From Gammaproteobacteria bacterium (GTDB lineage Bacteria > Pseudomonadota > Gammaproteobacteria > Chromatiales > Chromatiaceae), in contig JARFQQ010000131.1 in the NCBI GenBank assembly GCA_029287695.1, positions 1-14,222 of the forward strand: DNA of 14,222 nt, given 5' to 3'. The position numbers were made by a program, and so were the translations under genes. This document shows positions 6,384-14,018 of this stretch, one piece after another. The notes below the pieces were generated by a model that made no database searches, was not told the origin of the DNA, and saw only the letters and a list, made by a program, of their open reading frames with translations. Positions within the stretch are counted from its first letter, which is position 1; every line of letters begins with the position of its first letter.

Positions 6384-7686
6384 GACGGTTCACCGGAACC
6401 TCGCACGAATCATGCTTCCAGAAAGTCTTCAGTTCGATCGCCAGCATATCTGGCATCCCTATACCAGCCTGACCAGCCCGCTGGCTGTCTATGCTGTTGA
6501 TTCCGCCAGGGGTGTCAGGCTCAGGTTTGCAGATGGCAGAGAGGTCATCGATGGCATGGCATCCTGGTGGTGTGTCATACATGGATACAATCATCCGCTC
6601 CTGAACGACGCATTGAAAAGCCAGCTGGACCGCATGGCGCATGTCATGTTCGGCGGCCTTACGCACGAGCCTGCCGTAGAGCTTTGCCGGCGTCTTGTCG
6701 ACATGACACCGGAACCGCTGGAGCACGTTTTCCTGTCTGATTCCGGATCTGTCAGCGTCGAGGTCGCCATGAAGATGGCAATCCAGTACTGGTACGGGCG
6801 AAAGGAGCCGGGCAGGCAACGATTCCTGACCATCCGCAACGGCTATCACGGGGACACCTTTGGCGCCATGTCGGTCTGTGATCCTGTCAACGGCATGCAC
6901 CACCTCTTCAGCGGCATGCTGCCGGGGCAGCTCTTCGCGCCTGCACCCGGGATCGCGCCTGGTGAGCAATGGGATGAGTCGGCGATCTCGCCTTTCGCTG
7001 CGCTGCTCGAAGAACATGCCAGCGAGATCGCGGCCGTCATCCTCGAGCCCGTCGTGCAGGGGGCAGGGGGTATGCGTTTCTATCACCCCGAATACCTTCG
7101 CCGTGTTCGGGAGCTGTGTGACATGCATGGAGTGCTGCTCATCGCCGATGAGATTGCAACGGGTTTTGGCAGAACCGGCAGGCTCTTCGCATGCGAGCAT
7201 GCTGACGTTGTGCCCGATATCCTCTGCGTCGGAAAGGCGCTCACGGGCGGTTACATGAGCCTTGCCGCGACACTGGCGACGGATGAGGTCGCACGTGGCG
7301 CCTGCGCCGACAATCAGGTTTTTATGCATGGCCCGACTTTCATGGGAAATCCGCTTGCCTGCTCCGTTGCATCGGTGAGCCTCGAACTGCTGGCTGGAAA
7401 TCAGTGGCAGCAGTCTGTCGAGCGGATCGAGAAGTGGTTGAAAGCCGAGCTGTTGCCCCTGAATGAACTTGCGGCGGTGGAAGAGGCGCGTGTATTCGGC
7501 GCTATCGGTGTGCTCGAGATGAAGGAGCGCCTCGATGTGGCACGCGTGCAGTCAATGCTTGTCGAGCGCGGGGTCTGGTTGCGACCCTTTGGCAAGCTGC
7601 TCTACACCATGCCGCCCTATGTCATGAGCGATGAGGAGCTGGCAGAGGTGACCGCAGCCATGAGGGAGGTTGCGGCTAGTCTCTAG
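6382..7686 (+). CDS. bioA: Adenosylmethionine-8-amino-7-oxononanoate aminotransferase BioA
   Basis: PLP enzyme that transfers the amino group of S-adenosylmethionine to KAPA, giving DAPA, in biotin synthesis. From ATG 6382 there are 434 residues. HIWHPYTS (22-29) marks the substrate pocket and GYHGDTFGAMSVCD (154-167) follows. Asp256 in IADEIATGFGRTG contacts the PLP ring nitrogen. Lys285 in CVGKALTGG is the Schiff-base lysine, and Arg401 in WLRPFGK binds KAPA. These separate BioA from other class III aminotransferases. ATG 6382 has GGGG 5 nt upstream. ATG 6412 gives 424 residues and an N-terminus exactly the length of E. coli BioA, and it would fit the TATAAT at 6378. No other bio gene is nearby, and I found no full BirA operator. 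Confidence 0.95.
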   Translation: MTVHRNLARIMLPESLQFDRQHIWHPYTSLTSPLAVYAVDSARGVRLRFADGREVIDGMASWWCVIHGYNHPLLNDALKSQLDRMAHVMFGGLTHEPAVELCRRLVDMTPEPLEHVFLSDSGSVSVEVAMKMAIQYWYGRKEPGRQRFLTIRNGYHGDTFGAMSVCDPVNGMHHLFSGMLPGQLFAPAPGIAPGEQWDESAISPFAALLEEHASEIAAVILEPVVQGAGGMRFYHPEYLRRVRELCDMHGVLLIADEIATGFGRTGRLFACEHADVVPDILCVGKALTGGYMSLAATLATDEVARGACADNQVFMHGPTFMGNPLACSVASVSLELLAGNQWQQSVERIEKWLKAELLPLNELAAVEEARVFGAIGVLEMKERLDVARVQSMLVERGVWLRPFGKLLYTMPPYVMSDEELAEVTAAMREVAASL

Positions 7687-7716
7687 GACTGCCGCAGAGG
7701 CTGGCGGGCCCTTGTG

Positions 7717-8607
7717 TCAGTGTATCCTGCGACCTGCGATCAGGACCCACCCTTCCTGCTCTCGCGGCGTTTCCAGCTCGAAGCTGCCTGAATAGGCCGC
7801 CATGACCGCAGCGGCCTGCTCCGCGAGTATGCCGGAGAGTGCAATTTGTCCGCCCGGTCTGACGAGAGAGCCTATCTGCTCCGCAAGGTCGATGAGAATG
7901 CTGGCAAGAATGTTCGCAATGACGATGTCCGCCTGCGCGCCAACCGGTGCATTCGATTCCGTGAGCGTGAGTCGGCCGGCAACCCCGTTTTCCTGCGCAT
8001 TCTGTTCACTCGCGATCAATGCCTGCGGGTCATGATCGATACCGAGTGCTGAGCCGGCGCCGAGTTTCAGGGCCGCAATGGCAAGAATGCCGGATCCGCA
8101 ACCAAAGTCGACGAGGCGCTTCCCGGTGATGTCCTGGCTGTCGAGCCACTGCAGGCAGAGGGCGGTCGTCGGGTGTGTGCCACTACCGAAAGCCAGGCCC
8201 GGATCGAGGAAAACGACCACGGGATCGACAGCATCAGCGGGTGGTTGCCGGTCCCGAGGCACGATCCAGAGGTGTTCTCCGAACTGCATGGGATGGAAAT
8301 TTTCCATCCATGCCCGCTCCCAGTCCTGGTCTTCCAGCGGTTCAAGCGTGAGCTCTGCCATGATACCGAGTTGTCCGATGGCACTGCGGATCGCCGCTTC
8401 GAGGGAGGGCTTGTCCGTGTCGCCCGCGAAGAGACCTGTGACGATGGTCTCGGACCAGATGCGCTCCTCGCCGGGAGCCGTCTCCAGCTGGGGTTCGTCA
8501 CCGGCATCGGTGAGGGTGACAGAGAGCGCGCCGAGTCTCTCGAAGAGCGACTCCAGCATCGGTGAAGATGCCTTGTCGCTGGTCAAATGTGCCTGCAGCC
8601 ATGTCAT
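7717..8607 (-). CDS. prmA: Ribosomal protein L11 methyltransferase PrmA
   Basis: Uses S-adenosylmethionine to trimethylate ribosomal protein L11. The 296 residues (293 in E. coli) have an N-terminal L11-recognition domain (about 1-60, starting MTWLQAHL). The conserved linker FLDPGLAFGSGTHPTT is at 133-148. The class I methyltransferase core has VDFGCGSGILAIAA (166-179) and the acidic residue at the end of strand 2 (GIDHDP, 189-194). NILA (232-235) replaces the NPPY motif of other amino-methylating enzymes and is characteristic of PrmA. It is last in the aroQ-accB-accC-prmA cluster, 58 nt after accC, and that gap contains a stable stem-loop. The Shine-Dalgarno is poor. It converges on bioA with a 30-nt gap and no visible terminator. 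Confidence 0.96.
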   Translation of the reverse strand: MTWLQAHLTSDKASSPMLESLFERLGALSVTLTDAGDEPQLETAPGEERIWSETIVTGLFAGDTDKPSLEAAIRSAIGQLGIMAELTLEPLEDQDWERAWMENFHPMQFGEHLWIVPRDRQPPADAVDPVVVFLDPGLAFGSGTHPTTALCLQWLDSQDITGKRLVDFGCGSGILAIAALKLGAGSALGIDHDPQALIASEQNAQENGVAGRLTLTESNAPVGAQADIVIANILASILIDLAEQIGSLVRPGGQIALSGILAEQAAAVMAAYSGSFELETPREQEGWVLIAGRRIH

Positions 8608-8631
8608 GGGGTGAGGCTCTGGTACAGGTCT

Positions 8632-8653
8632 CCCCGCAGTGCTGCCTGCGGGG
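8632..8653. other. Stem-loop in the accC-prmA gap
   Basis: CCCCGCAG and CTGCGGGG form a perfect 8-bp, GC-rich stem around a 6-nt loop between the accC stop and the prmA start. No T run follows on the minus strand, so it is not a full intrinsic terminator. It may protect the upstream mRNA 3' end or tune the prmA level. Confidence 0.5.
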
Positions 8654-8665
8654 TGAAAAGCCTGC

Positions 8666-10006
8666 TCAGAGGCCGAGCATCTTCTCGAGGTAGTGGATGT
8701 TCACGCCGCCTTCCTCGAATCCCCTGTCGCGCAGGATTCTTTGATGCAATTCGATGTTGGTCCTGATGCCTTCGATGATCATCTCGGAAAGTGCGATACG
8801 CATGCGTGCGATGGCTGACTCACGATTCTCGCCATGTGTAATGAGTTTGCCGATCATCGAGTCGTAGTGAGGCGGCACCGTGTAGCCGTCGTAGAGGTGG
8901 GTATCGACACGAACACCGGGACCGCCAGGGAAGTGCAACTGCAGGATCTTGCCCGGGCTTGGCATGAAAGTGTCGGGATCTTCTGCGTTGATCCGGCACT
9001 CGATAGCGTGTCCCCGTACCTTGATATCCTTCTGTTTGTAGGAGAGCTTTTTGCCGGCCGCGATGCGCAACTGCTCCTTGACGATATCCACACCGGTAAC
9101 GAGCTCCGAGACCGGATGCTCGACCTGGACACGCGTGTTCATTTCGATGAAGAAAAATTCGCCATTCTCGTAGAGAAATTCGAAAGTGCCGGCACCCCGG
9201 TAGCCAATGCGACGACAGGCCTCCGCACAGCGCTCACCCATTTTTTCGCGTAATTTGCTGCTGATGCCCGGCGCAGGTGCTTCCTCGATGACTTTCTGGT
9301 GGCGACGCTGCATGGAGCAGTCGCGTTCGCCAAGATGAATTGCGTTTCCGTGGGTATCGGACAGCACCTGGAACTCGATATGTCGCGGATTCTCGAGAAA
9401 CTTCTCCATGTAGACAGTGCTGTTTCCGAAGGCGGTCTTGGCTTCCGTCTTTGTCAGGGCGATCGAGTTCAGCAGGGAGCCTTCCGAATGGACGACGCGC
9501 ATACCCCGACCGCCACCACCACCGGCTGCCTTGATGATGACGGGATAACCGATCTCCCGCGCAAGGCGCAGTGTCCTCTCGTCGTCATCGTCCAGCGGCC
9601 CGTCTGAGCCGGGTACACATGGAACACCGGATGCTTTCATCGCCTCGATGGCGGTGATCTTGTCCCCCATCATGCGGATGGTTTCCGGTTTGGGGCCGAT
9701 GAAAATAAAACCCGAGTTCTCGACGCGCTCTGCGAAATCAGCGTTCTCGGAGAGGAACCCGTATCCCGGATGGATGGCGACAGCGTCGGTAACCTCGGCA
9801 GCGCTGATGATATTGGGAATCTGCAGATAGCTCTCGGCAGAAGGAGCCGGCCCGATGCAGACCGATTCGTCTGCAAGCAGGACATGTTTGAGATTCCTGT
9901 CGGCTTCCGAGTGCACGGCAACAGTCTTGATTCCCAGCTCACGACATGCGCGCTGGATACGCAGGGCGATTTCGCCCCGGTTGGCAATGAGAACCTTTGT
10001 CAGCAT
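8666..10006 (-). CDS. accC: Acetyl-CoA carboxylase, biotin carboxylase subunit
   Basis: ATP-grasp enzyme that carboxylates the biotin on AccB with bicarbonate, the first half of the malonyl-CoA reaction that opens fatty acid synthesis. From ATG 10006 there are 446 residues, and numbering coincides with E. coli AccC. Lys116 and Lys159 are present, as are the glycine-rich lid GGGGG (162-166) and His209. SMQRRHQK (231-238) contains Gln233, His236 and Lys238. Glu288, the catalytic Arg292 and Glu296 lie in the [13 protein letters not shown] segment, and Arg338 is present. All key residues appear intact. I chose ATG 10006 ([12 protein letters not shown], as in E. coli) with GGCGG 8 nt upstream; an in-frame GTG at 10015 is less likely. 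The accB stop is 12 nt upstream, so the two are co-translated from one mRNA. Confidence 0.97.
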   Translation of the reverse strand: MLTKVLIANRGEIALRIQRACRELGIKTVAVHSEADRNLKHVLLADESVCIGPAPSAESYLQIPNIISAAEVTDAVAIHPGYGFLSENADFAERVENSGFIFIGPKPETIRMMGDKITAIEAMKASGVPCVPGSDGPLDDDDERTLRLAREIGYPVIIKAAGGGGGRGMRVVHSEGSLLNSIALTKTEAKTAFGNSTVYMEKFLENPRHIEFQVLSDTHGNAIHLGERDCSMQRRHQKVIEEAPAPGISSKLREKMGERCAEACRRIGYRGAGTFEFLYENGEFFFIEMNTRVQVEHPVSELVTGVDIVKEQLRIAAGKKLSYKQKDIKVRGHAIECRINAEDPDTFMPSPGKILQLHFPGGPGVRVDTHLYDGYTVPPHYDSMIGKLITHGENRESAIARMRIALSEMIIEGIRTNIELHQRILRDRGFEEGGVNIHYLEKMLGL

Positions 10007-10018
10007 CGGATGCACCGC

Positions 10019-10492
10019 CTATTCGATGACGAACAGAGGTTGGTTGTACTCGACGGGCTGGCCGTTGTCGACGAGGATCCTTGTGACCTTGCCGGAGGTG
10101 TCGGTCTCGATCTGGTTGAGGATTTTCATTGCCTCAATGATACAGAGCGTGTCGCCACTCGAGACAGTATCACCGACTTCGACAAACGGGCTGGAGCCCG
10201 GAGAAGAGGCGCGGTAGAAGGTGCCGACCATTGGCGAGCGGATGACGTGGCCGCTCAGCTCCTCTTCCGCTGCCGGCTGCTCAGCTGCAGGTTGAGCGCT
10301 GGCAGCAGCTGCCGCGGCGGGTGCCGCGGGTGCAGCCGCCGGGTAGGGCGCCGCAACCTGATGGATCACGGGGGGCTGAACCGAGCTCGCACGGCTGATA
10401 CGGACGGATTCCTCGCCCTCGTGGATTTCGATCTCGGCGACATCCGAGTCCTCGATCAGCTCGATCAGTTTTTTTATTTTGCGAATGTCCAT
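10019..10492 (-). CDS. accB: Acetyl-CoA carboxylase biotin carboxyl carrier protein
   Basis: Carries the biotin that AccC carboxylates and that the AccA-AccD carboxyltransferase uses to make malonyl-CoA. The 157 residues divide into an N-terminal region beginning [17 protein letters not shown], an Ala/Pro-rich flexible linker (about 47-75) and a biotinyl domain (about 82-157). Lys123 in [10 protein letters not shown] is the biotinylation site for BirA. The thumb segment [13 protein letters not shown] (96-108) is typical of AccB. No clear Shine-Dalgarno is seen before ATG 10492. The aroQ stop is only 13 nt upstream, so translation may be coupled. Confidence 0.97.
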   Translation of the reverse strand: MDIRKIKKLIELIEDSDVAEIEIHEGEESVRISRASSVQPPVIHQVAAPYPAAAPAAPAAAAAASAQPAAEQPAAEEELSGHVIRSPMVGTFYRASSPGSSPFVEVGDTVSSGDTLCIIEAMKILNQIETDTSGKVTRILVDNGQPVEYNQPLFVIE

Positions 10493-10504
10493 GATGTTTC
10501 GTTA

Positions 10505-10518
10505 CTCAAAGCTTTGAG
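10505..10518. repeat. 14-bp palindrome at the aroQ-accB junction
   Basis: CTCAAAGCTTTGAG is a perfect palindrome covering the last aroQ codons and its stop, 12-25 nt before the accB start. It may be a coding coincidence. As RNA it would be a weak hairpin near the accB start region. Confidence 0.3.
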
Positions 10519-10940
10519 ATTGCCGCTGTCAGCGCAAGGTCGTAGCCGATACTCCCCAGGCCGGCGATCACGCCGACAGCAACGTCGGTTAAGTAAGAGT
10601 GGCGCCTGAACTCTTCCCGTTTGTGGACGTTCGAGATATGCACCTCGATAAAGGGAATGTCAGCGCCGAGCAGCGCGTCCCGCAGGGCCACGCTGGTGTG
10701 CGTGAAGGCGGCAGGATTGATGATGATGAAATCCGTGCCGTCATCCATCGCAGCGTGAATACGCTCGATCAGTGCAGATTCCGCATTGAATTGCAGGAAT
10801 TCGAAGCTGATAGACGCCGATTCGGCCTGTTTTAGCAGGCGGGCCTCGATATCATCGAGTGTCTCCGAGCCGTAGACGCCTGGCTCGCGTTTCCCCAGAA
10901 GATTGAGGTTCGGGCCGTTGAGTACCAGAATCTTGGGCAT
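10506..10940 (-). CDS. aroQ: Type II 3-dehydroquinate dehydratase
   Basis: Dehydrates 3-dehydroquinate to 3-dehydroshikimate, the third step of the shikimate pathway; the type II enzyme is a dodecamer. The 144 residues are a normal length. [19 protein letters not shown] (6-24) holds Arg18 and the catalytic Tyr23. [17 protein letters not shown] (74-90) includes Asn75 and His81. [17 protein letters not shown] (99-115) contains the catalytic His101. AGG(A) lies about 10 nt before ATG 10940. It heads the aroQ-accB-accC-prmA cluster, a standard gammaproteobacterial arrangement; linkage to the acc genes does not imply a shared reaction. Confidence 0.97.
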   Translation of the reverse strand: MPKILVLNGPNLNLLGKREPGVYGSETLDDIEARLLKQAESASISFEFLQFNAESALIERIHAAMDDGTDFIIINPAAFTHTSVALRDALLGADIPFIEVHISNVHKREEFRRHSYLTDVAVGVIAGLGSIGYDLALTAAISKL

Positions 10941-10989
10941 CCGAGGGGGTTCCTGTCGGCTTCAGCATCGCTGATGGTGCGCCAAGTTT

Positions 10990-11006
10990 CGCTAATTTGA
11001 CGCTAA
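10990..11006. repeat. Direct repeat CGCTAA, 11-nt period, upstream of aroQ
   Basis: CGCTAA occurs at 10990-10995 and again at 11001-11006, exactly 11 nt apart, or about one helical turn. This is 50-66 nt upstream of the aroQ start. Such phasing suits a regulator binding one face of the DNA, but the unit is short and chance is possible. Confidence 0.25.
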
Positions 11007-11164
11007 ATGTCCAGTAATCTGCATGATTTGTGGCTATCTCTCCCTAATGCGCATAGCAGGGCGCTTTTGTCCCGATCCCGGGGGCATGCAGCGGAAAGTA
11101 CGGGAGCCGGGGAATAATAATGCGCCTGTATGCATCATGAGAGTGGCTTGTGATAACACGCTAA

Positions 11165-11193
11165 TTGACTGGAAAATAAGGATTTTCTAATAA
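11165..11193 (+). promoter_or_regulatory. Promoter of the small exported-protein gene
   Basis: TTGACT (11165-11170, 5 of 6 to consensus), a 17-nt spacer and TAATAA (11188-11193) form a plausible sigma70 promoter. Transcription near 11200 would give a leader of about 105 nt before the start codon at 11305. Confidence 0.5.
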
Positions 11194-11304
11194 AGCTGCA
11201 TCTGTTGTCAGGAGAGGATTAAACAGTGTATGCTTTCTGTCCTGATTTCCGCAGAGCGGGCACAAAAGCCCGACGCAAGAGATATCCCTACTGAGGAGGA
11301 AACA

Positions 11305-11610
11305 ATGCTGAAAAAAGTTCTGACTGCGATCGCCCTTTCCGCGTTCATGATGGGTACGGCCTATGCCGGCGCTGACAAGGCAGCCGCCGAGAAAGCCATC
11401 GAAGAGGCCAAAGCGTCCCTGAAGAAAGCGGCCAGTGTCGGCGGCCAGTGGCGCGATTCAGGCAAGATGGTCAAGGCCGCCGAGAAGGCGCTGGAAGAGG
11501 GTGACTTCGACACCGCTGTGAAGCAGGCAAACAAGGCTGCCAAGCAGGGCGAGATGGGCCATGACCAGGCCATTTCGCAACAGGGTGTCGGAAACCCCGA
11601 CTACCTCTGA
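11305..11610 (+). CDS. Small exported helical protein, SoxXA-binding-protein-like
   Basis: 101 residues. A clear Sec signal peptide (MLKKVLTAIALSAFMMGTAYA, two Lys then a hydrophobic stretch) should be cut after Ala21, giving an 80-residue periplasmic protein rich in Ala, Lys and Glu and probably all helical. The segment SVGGQWRDSGKMVKAAEKAL (44-63), then GDFDTAVKQANKAAKQGEMG and a terminal NPDYL, resembles the small SoxXA-binding proteins (SoxK/SAXB) that assist the thiosulfate-oxidising cytochrome SoxXA. No sox genes are in the window, so the role is uncertain. I chose ATG 11305 because GAGGAGG lies about 6 nt upstream and the signal peptide starts there. It is monocistronic, with its own promoter and terminator. 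It has no cysteine or heme motif. Confidence 0.85.
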   Translation: MLKKVLTAIALSAFMMGTAYAGADKAAAEKAIEEAKASLKKAASVGGQWRDSGKMVKAAEKALEEGDFDTAVKQANKAAKQGEMGHDQAISQQGVGNPDYL

Positions 11611-11634
11611 TCGGCCCGGAGGCCTTTCAAATAG

Positions 11635-11663
11635 AAAAGCCGTGCAATTGCACGGCTTTTTTT
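11635..11663 (+). terminator. Palindromic intrinsic terminator, possibly bidirectional
   Basis: A perfect 26-bp palindrome (11635-11660) centres on CAATTG, with GC-rich arms GCCGTGC and GCACGGC flanked by A and T runs. Seven T follow the stem on the plus strand, ending the small exported-protein transcript 25 nt after its stop. Four U follow on the minus strand, so it may also end the proS-fabA transcript. Confidence 0.92.
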
Positions 11664-11700
11664 GTGGCCCGGAGAAGAGAACCGCAAACTTCCTGCGGCT

Positions 11701-12213
11701 TCAGAAATTATCCGTTGAGGTGAAGAGTCCGACGCGAAGGTTTTTCGCAGCATAGATTTCCCGGCCGTCGACTTCCATGCGGCCGTCAGCGATTCCCAGA
11801 ACCAGCTTTTGCGCCAGAACACGCCGGATATCGATGTGATAGGAAACGGTTTTCGCTGTTGGCAGCACCTGGCCGGTAAACTTCACCTCTCCCACACCGA
11901 GTGCCCGACCCTTTCCCGGATGGCCGCTCCAGCCGAGATAAAAGCCGACCAGCTGCCACATGGCATCGAGGCCGAGGCAGCCGGGCATAACCGGATCTCC
12001 GGGAAAGTGGCATTCAAAGAACCAGAGATCGGGAGTGATGTCGAGCTCGGCGTGGATGACGCCTTTGCCGTAGCTTCCTCCGTCATTGCCGATCTTGATG
12101 ATGCGGTCCAGCATGAGCATCTTGTCGATGGGCAACTGCGCATTGCCCGGCCCGAACAGCTTGCCGTGGCCGCATGCGATGAGTTCTTCTTTCGTATAGC
12201 TGGATTGGCTCAT
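11701..12213 (-). CDS. fabA: 3-hydroxydecanoyl-[ACP] dehydratase/isomerase FabA
   Basis: Dehydrates 3-hydroxyacyl-ACP and isomerises trans-2- to cis-3-decenoyl-ACP, the branch point to unsaturated fatty acids. It is cytoplasmic and dimeric. The 170 residues (172 in E. coli) form a single hotdog domain. His69 in [13 protein letters not shown] and Asp83 in LGLDAMWQ are the catalytic pair. The sequence through [19 protein letters not shown] is FabA-like and not FabZ-like. AAGGA lies 9 nt upstream of ATG 12213, within the end of proS, and the start overlaps the proS stop as ATGA, so translation is probably coupled. The usual partner fabB is not adjacent; a terminator follows instead. Confidence 0.97.
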   Translation of the reverse strand: MSQSSYTKEELIACGHGKLFGPGNAQLPIDKMLMLDRIIKIGNDGGSYGKGVIHAELDITPDLWFFECHFPGDPVMPGCLGLDAMWQLVGFYLGWSGHPGKGRALGVGEVKFTGQVLPTAKTVSYHIDIRRVLAQKLVLGIADGRMEVDGREIYAAKNLRVGLFTSTDNF

Positions 12214-13937
12214 GCGATGGAATCCTTGAGTGTCTTGGTGATTTTATCGACGATCTCGCCAAGCGGGATCATTTCGTTGTCGGAGGCAGCCCGGGCGCGA
12301 TACTCCACATTTCCCTCGTCAAGCGCGCGGTCGCCGATGACGATGCGATGTGGAATGCCGATGAGTTCCATGTCGGCGAACATGGCGCCGGGGCGCAGGC
12401 CGCGATCATCCAGCAGTACCTCGACTCCTGCTGCCTGCAACTCCGTGTAGAGATTTTCAGTGGTTTCACGCACCTGTGCTGATTTGTCCATGCGGATCGG
12501 GCAGAGTGCCACCTCGAACGGGGCAATCGATGCCGGCCAGATAATTCCCTGGTCGTCGTTGTGTTGCTCGATGGCGGCGCCGACGACACGCGAGACACCG
12601 ATCCCGTAGCATCCCATGGTCATGACCATGCTCTTGCCGTTCTCGTCGAGCACCTCGGCCTTCAGAGCGTCCGAGTATTTTCTGCCCAGCTGGAAGATGT
12701 GACCGACCTCGATACCGCGGGCGATGGTCAGGCTGCCCTTGCCGTCGGGACTCGGATCGCCTTCCTGAACGTTTCGCAGGTCGGCGATTTCCGGCAGTGG
12801 CAGATCACGTTCCCAGTTGATGCCGAAATAGTGCTTGCCATCGATGTTGGCGCCGGCACTGAAATCGGAGATGACGGCAACCGAGCGATCGGCGATCACG
12901 GGCAGCTTCATGCCGACCGGGCCAAGCGATCCGGTGCCTGCTCCAACCGCATCACGGATCTCCTCGTCGCTTGCAAAACAGAGCGGTTCCATGACGTCCG
13001 GGAGCTTGGCTGCCTTGACCTCGTTGAGTTCATGATCGCCCCGGACGAGCAGTGCGATGAGGCTGTGCTGCGACTCTTCCGCTGCGTGCACGATCAGCGT
13101 TTTCACGGTTTTCTCGACGGGCTGGTCGAACTGCTCAACGAGTTCGTCGATAGTCCTTGCGGCAGGCGTGTCGACGAGCGTCATCTCCATGGAAGGCGCC
13201 GCGCGTTCTGCCGCGGGTGCGACTGCTTCGGCAAGCTCGACATTGGCTGCATAATCACTCATGGTCGAGAAGGCGATGGCGTCCTCGCCGGAGTCGGCGA
13301 GGACGTGGAATTCGTGTGAAGCGCTGCCGCCGATAGAACCCGTATCTGCATGGACGGGACGAAAATCAACACCACAGCGGCGGAAGATATTGCTGTAGGT
13401 CTCGTACATCAGTTCGTAGGTCTCTTGCAGGCACTCCTGCGAAGCATGGAAGGAGTAGGCGTCCTTCATCAGGAACTCGCGCGCGCGCATGACACCGAAA
13501 CGTGGCCTGATCTCGTCGCGAAACTTGGTCTGTATCTGGTAATAATTAACCGGCAGCTGCCTGTAGCTCTGCAATTCGTTGCGCGCGAGGTCGGTGATGA
13601 TCTCCTCGTGTGTCGGGCCGAAGCAGAATTCGTTGTTGTGCCTGTCATGAAAACGCAGCAGCTCCGGGCCATACTGTTCCCAGCGCCCCGATTCGCGCCA
13701 GAGTTCTGCAGGCTGTACGGCCGGCATCAGGACCTCCAGGGCGCCAGACCTGTCCATCTCCTCGCGCACGATCCTTTCGACCTTGCGAAGCACACGCAGC
13801 CCGAGCGGAAGCCAGGTGTAGAGACCTGCGGCAAGCTTCCTGATCATGCCTGCGCGCAGCATCAGCTTGTGGCTTGCGATCGAGGCGTCCGAGGGCGTTT
13901 CCTTCAGTGTCTGTAACGGGAAATGCGAAGTTCTCAT
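12210..13937 (-). CDS. proS: Prolyl-tRNA synthetase (bacterial type, with editing domain)
   Basis: Charges tRNA-Pro with proline and clears mischarged Ala-tRNA-Pro. The 575 residues align with E. coli ProRS (572). [18 protein letters not shown] starts the N-terminus. The class II motif 2 region runs through [10 protein letters not shown] (108-117), [18 protein letters not shown] (138-155) and MKDAYSFH (157-164). An INS editing domain (about 225-405) holds Lys279 and His369, equivalent to E. coli K279 and H369. Motif 3 is [10 protein letters not shown] (441-450) with Cys443. A C-terminal anticodon-binding domain follows (about 475-575). ATG 13937 matches the family start, but its Shine-Dalgarno is weak. 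A possible extended -10 (TGG TAAGAT, minus strand, 13970-13978) lies just upstream. It is coupled to fabA by a 4-nt overlap. Confidence 0.97.
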   Translation of the reverse strand: MRTSHFPLQTLKETPSDASIASHKLMLRAGMIRKLAAGLYTWLPLGLRVLRKVERIVREEMDRSGALEVLMPAVQPAELWRESGRWEQYGPELLRFHDRHNNEFCFGPTHEEIITDLARNELQSYRQLPVNYYQIQTKFRDEIRPRFGVMRAREFLMKDAYSFHASQECLQETYELMYETYSNIFRRCGVDFRPVHADTGSIGGSASHEFHVLADSGEDAIAFSTMSDYAANVELAEAVAPAAERAAPSMEMTLVDTPAARTIDELVEQFDQPVEKTVKTLIVHAAEESQHSLIALLVRGDHELNEVKAAKLPDVMEPLCFASDEEIRDAVGAGTGSLGPVGMKLPVIADRSVAVISDFSAGANIDGKHYFGINWERDLPLPEIADLRNVQEGDPSPDGKGSLTIARGIEVGHIFQLGRKYSDALKAEVLDENGKSMVMTMGCYGIGVSRVVGAAIEQHNDDQGIIWPASIAPFEVALCPIRMDKSAQVRETTENLYTELQAAGVEVLLDDRGLRPGAMFADMELIGIPHRIVIGDRALDEGNVEYRARAASDNEMIPLGEIVDKITKTLKDSIA

Positions 13938-14002
13938 GCAAATTGAGTGTCTGCCAGCAATAAGCGCGAATCTTACCAGATATCAGCTGTGATGCCCTCA
14001 GA

Positions 14003-14017
14003 CGCCACAAGGTGGCG
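14003..14017. other. Short hairpin after the right-edge gene
   Basis: CGCCAC AAG GTGGCG forms a 6-bp stem with a 3-nt loop, one base beyond the stop codon of the minus-strand gene. There is no T run after it, so it is at best a weak or factor-assisted terminator or an mRNA-stabilising end. Confidence 0.35.
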
Positions 14018-14018
14018 A

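Larger units (their letters stand above)
10941..11304. other. 364-bp intergenic region between aroQ and the small exported-protein gene
   Basis: Divergent control region. It should contain the aroQ-acc promoter (minus), for which I see no convincing -35/-10 pair. It also holds the promoter of the downstream gene (plus, 11165-11193). Two CGCTAA repeats 11 nt apart lie at 10990-11006. No credible gene was found: the in-frame extension from 11230 to 11304 lacks a ribosome binding site. Confidence 0.6.

Noticed and set aside
6280..7329. 349-codon minus-strand frame opposite bioA
   Set aside because: It is an antisense shadow of a conserved gene. The protein has His/Arg/Asp-rich composition typical of reverse-frame translation.
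9770..10609. 279-codon plus-strand frame spanning accC, accB and the aroQ end
   Set aside because: It crosses three well-supported genes on the other strand and resembles no protein.
12561..13319. 252-codon plus-strand frame opposite proS
   Set aside because: It is an antisense shadow of proS, whose catalytic and editing residues are all intact.
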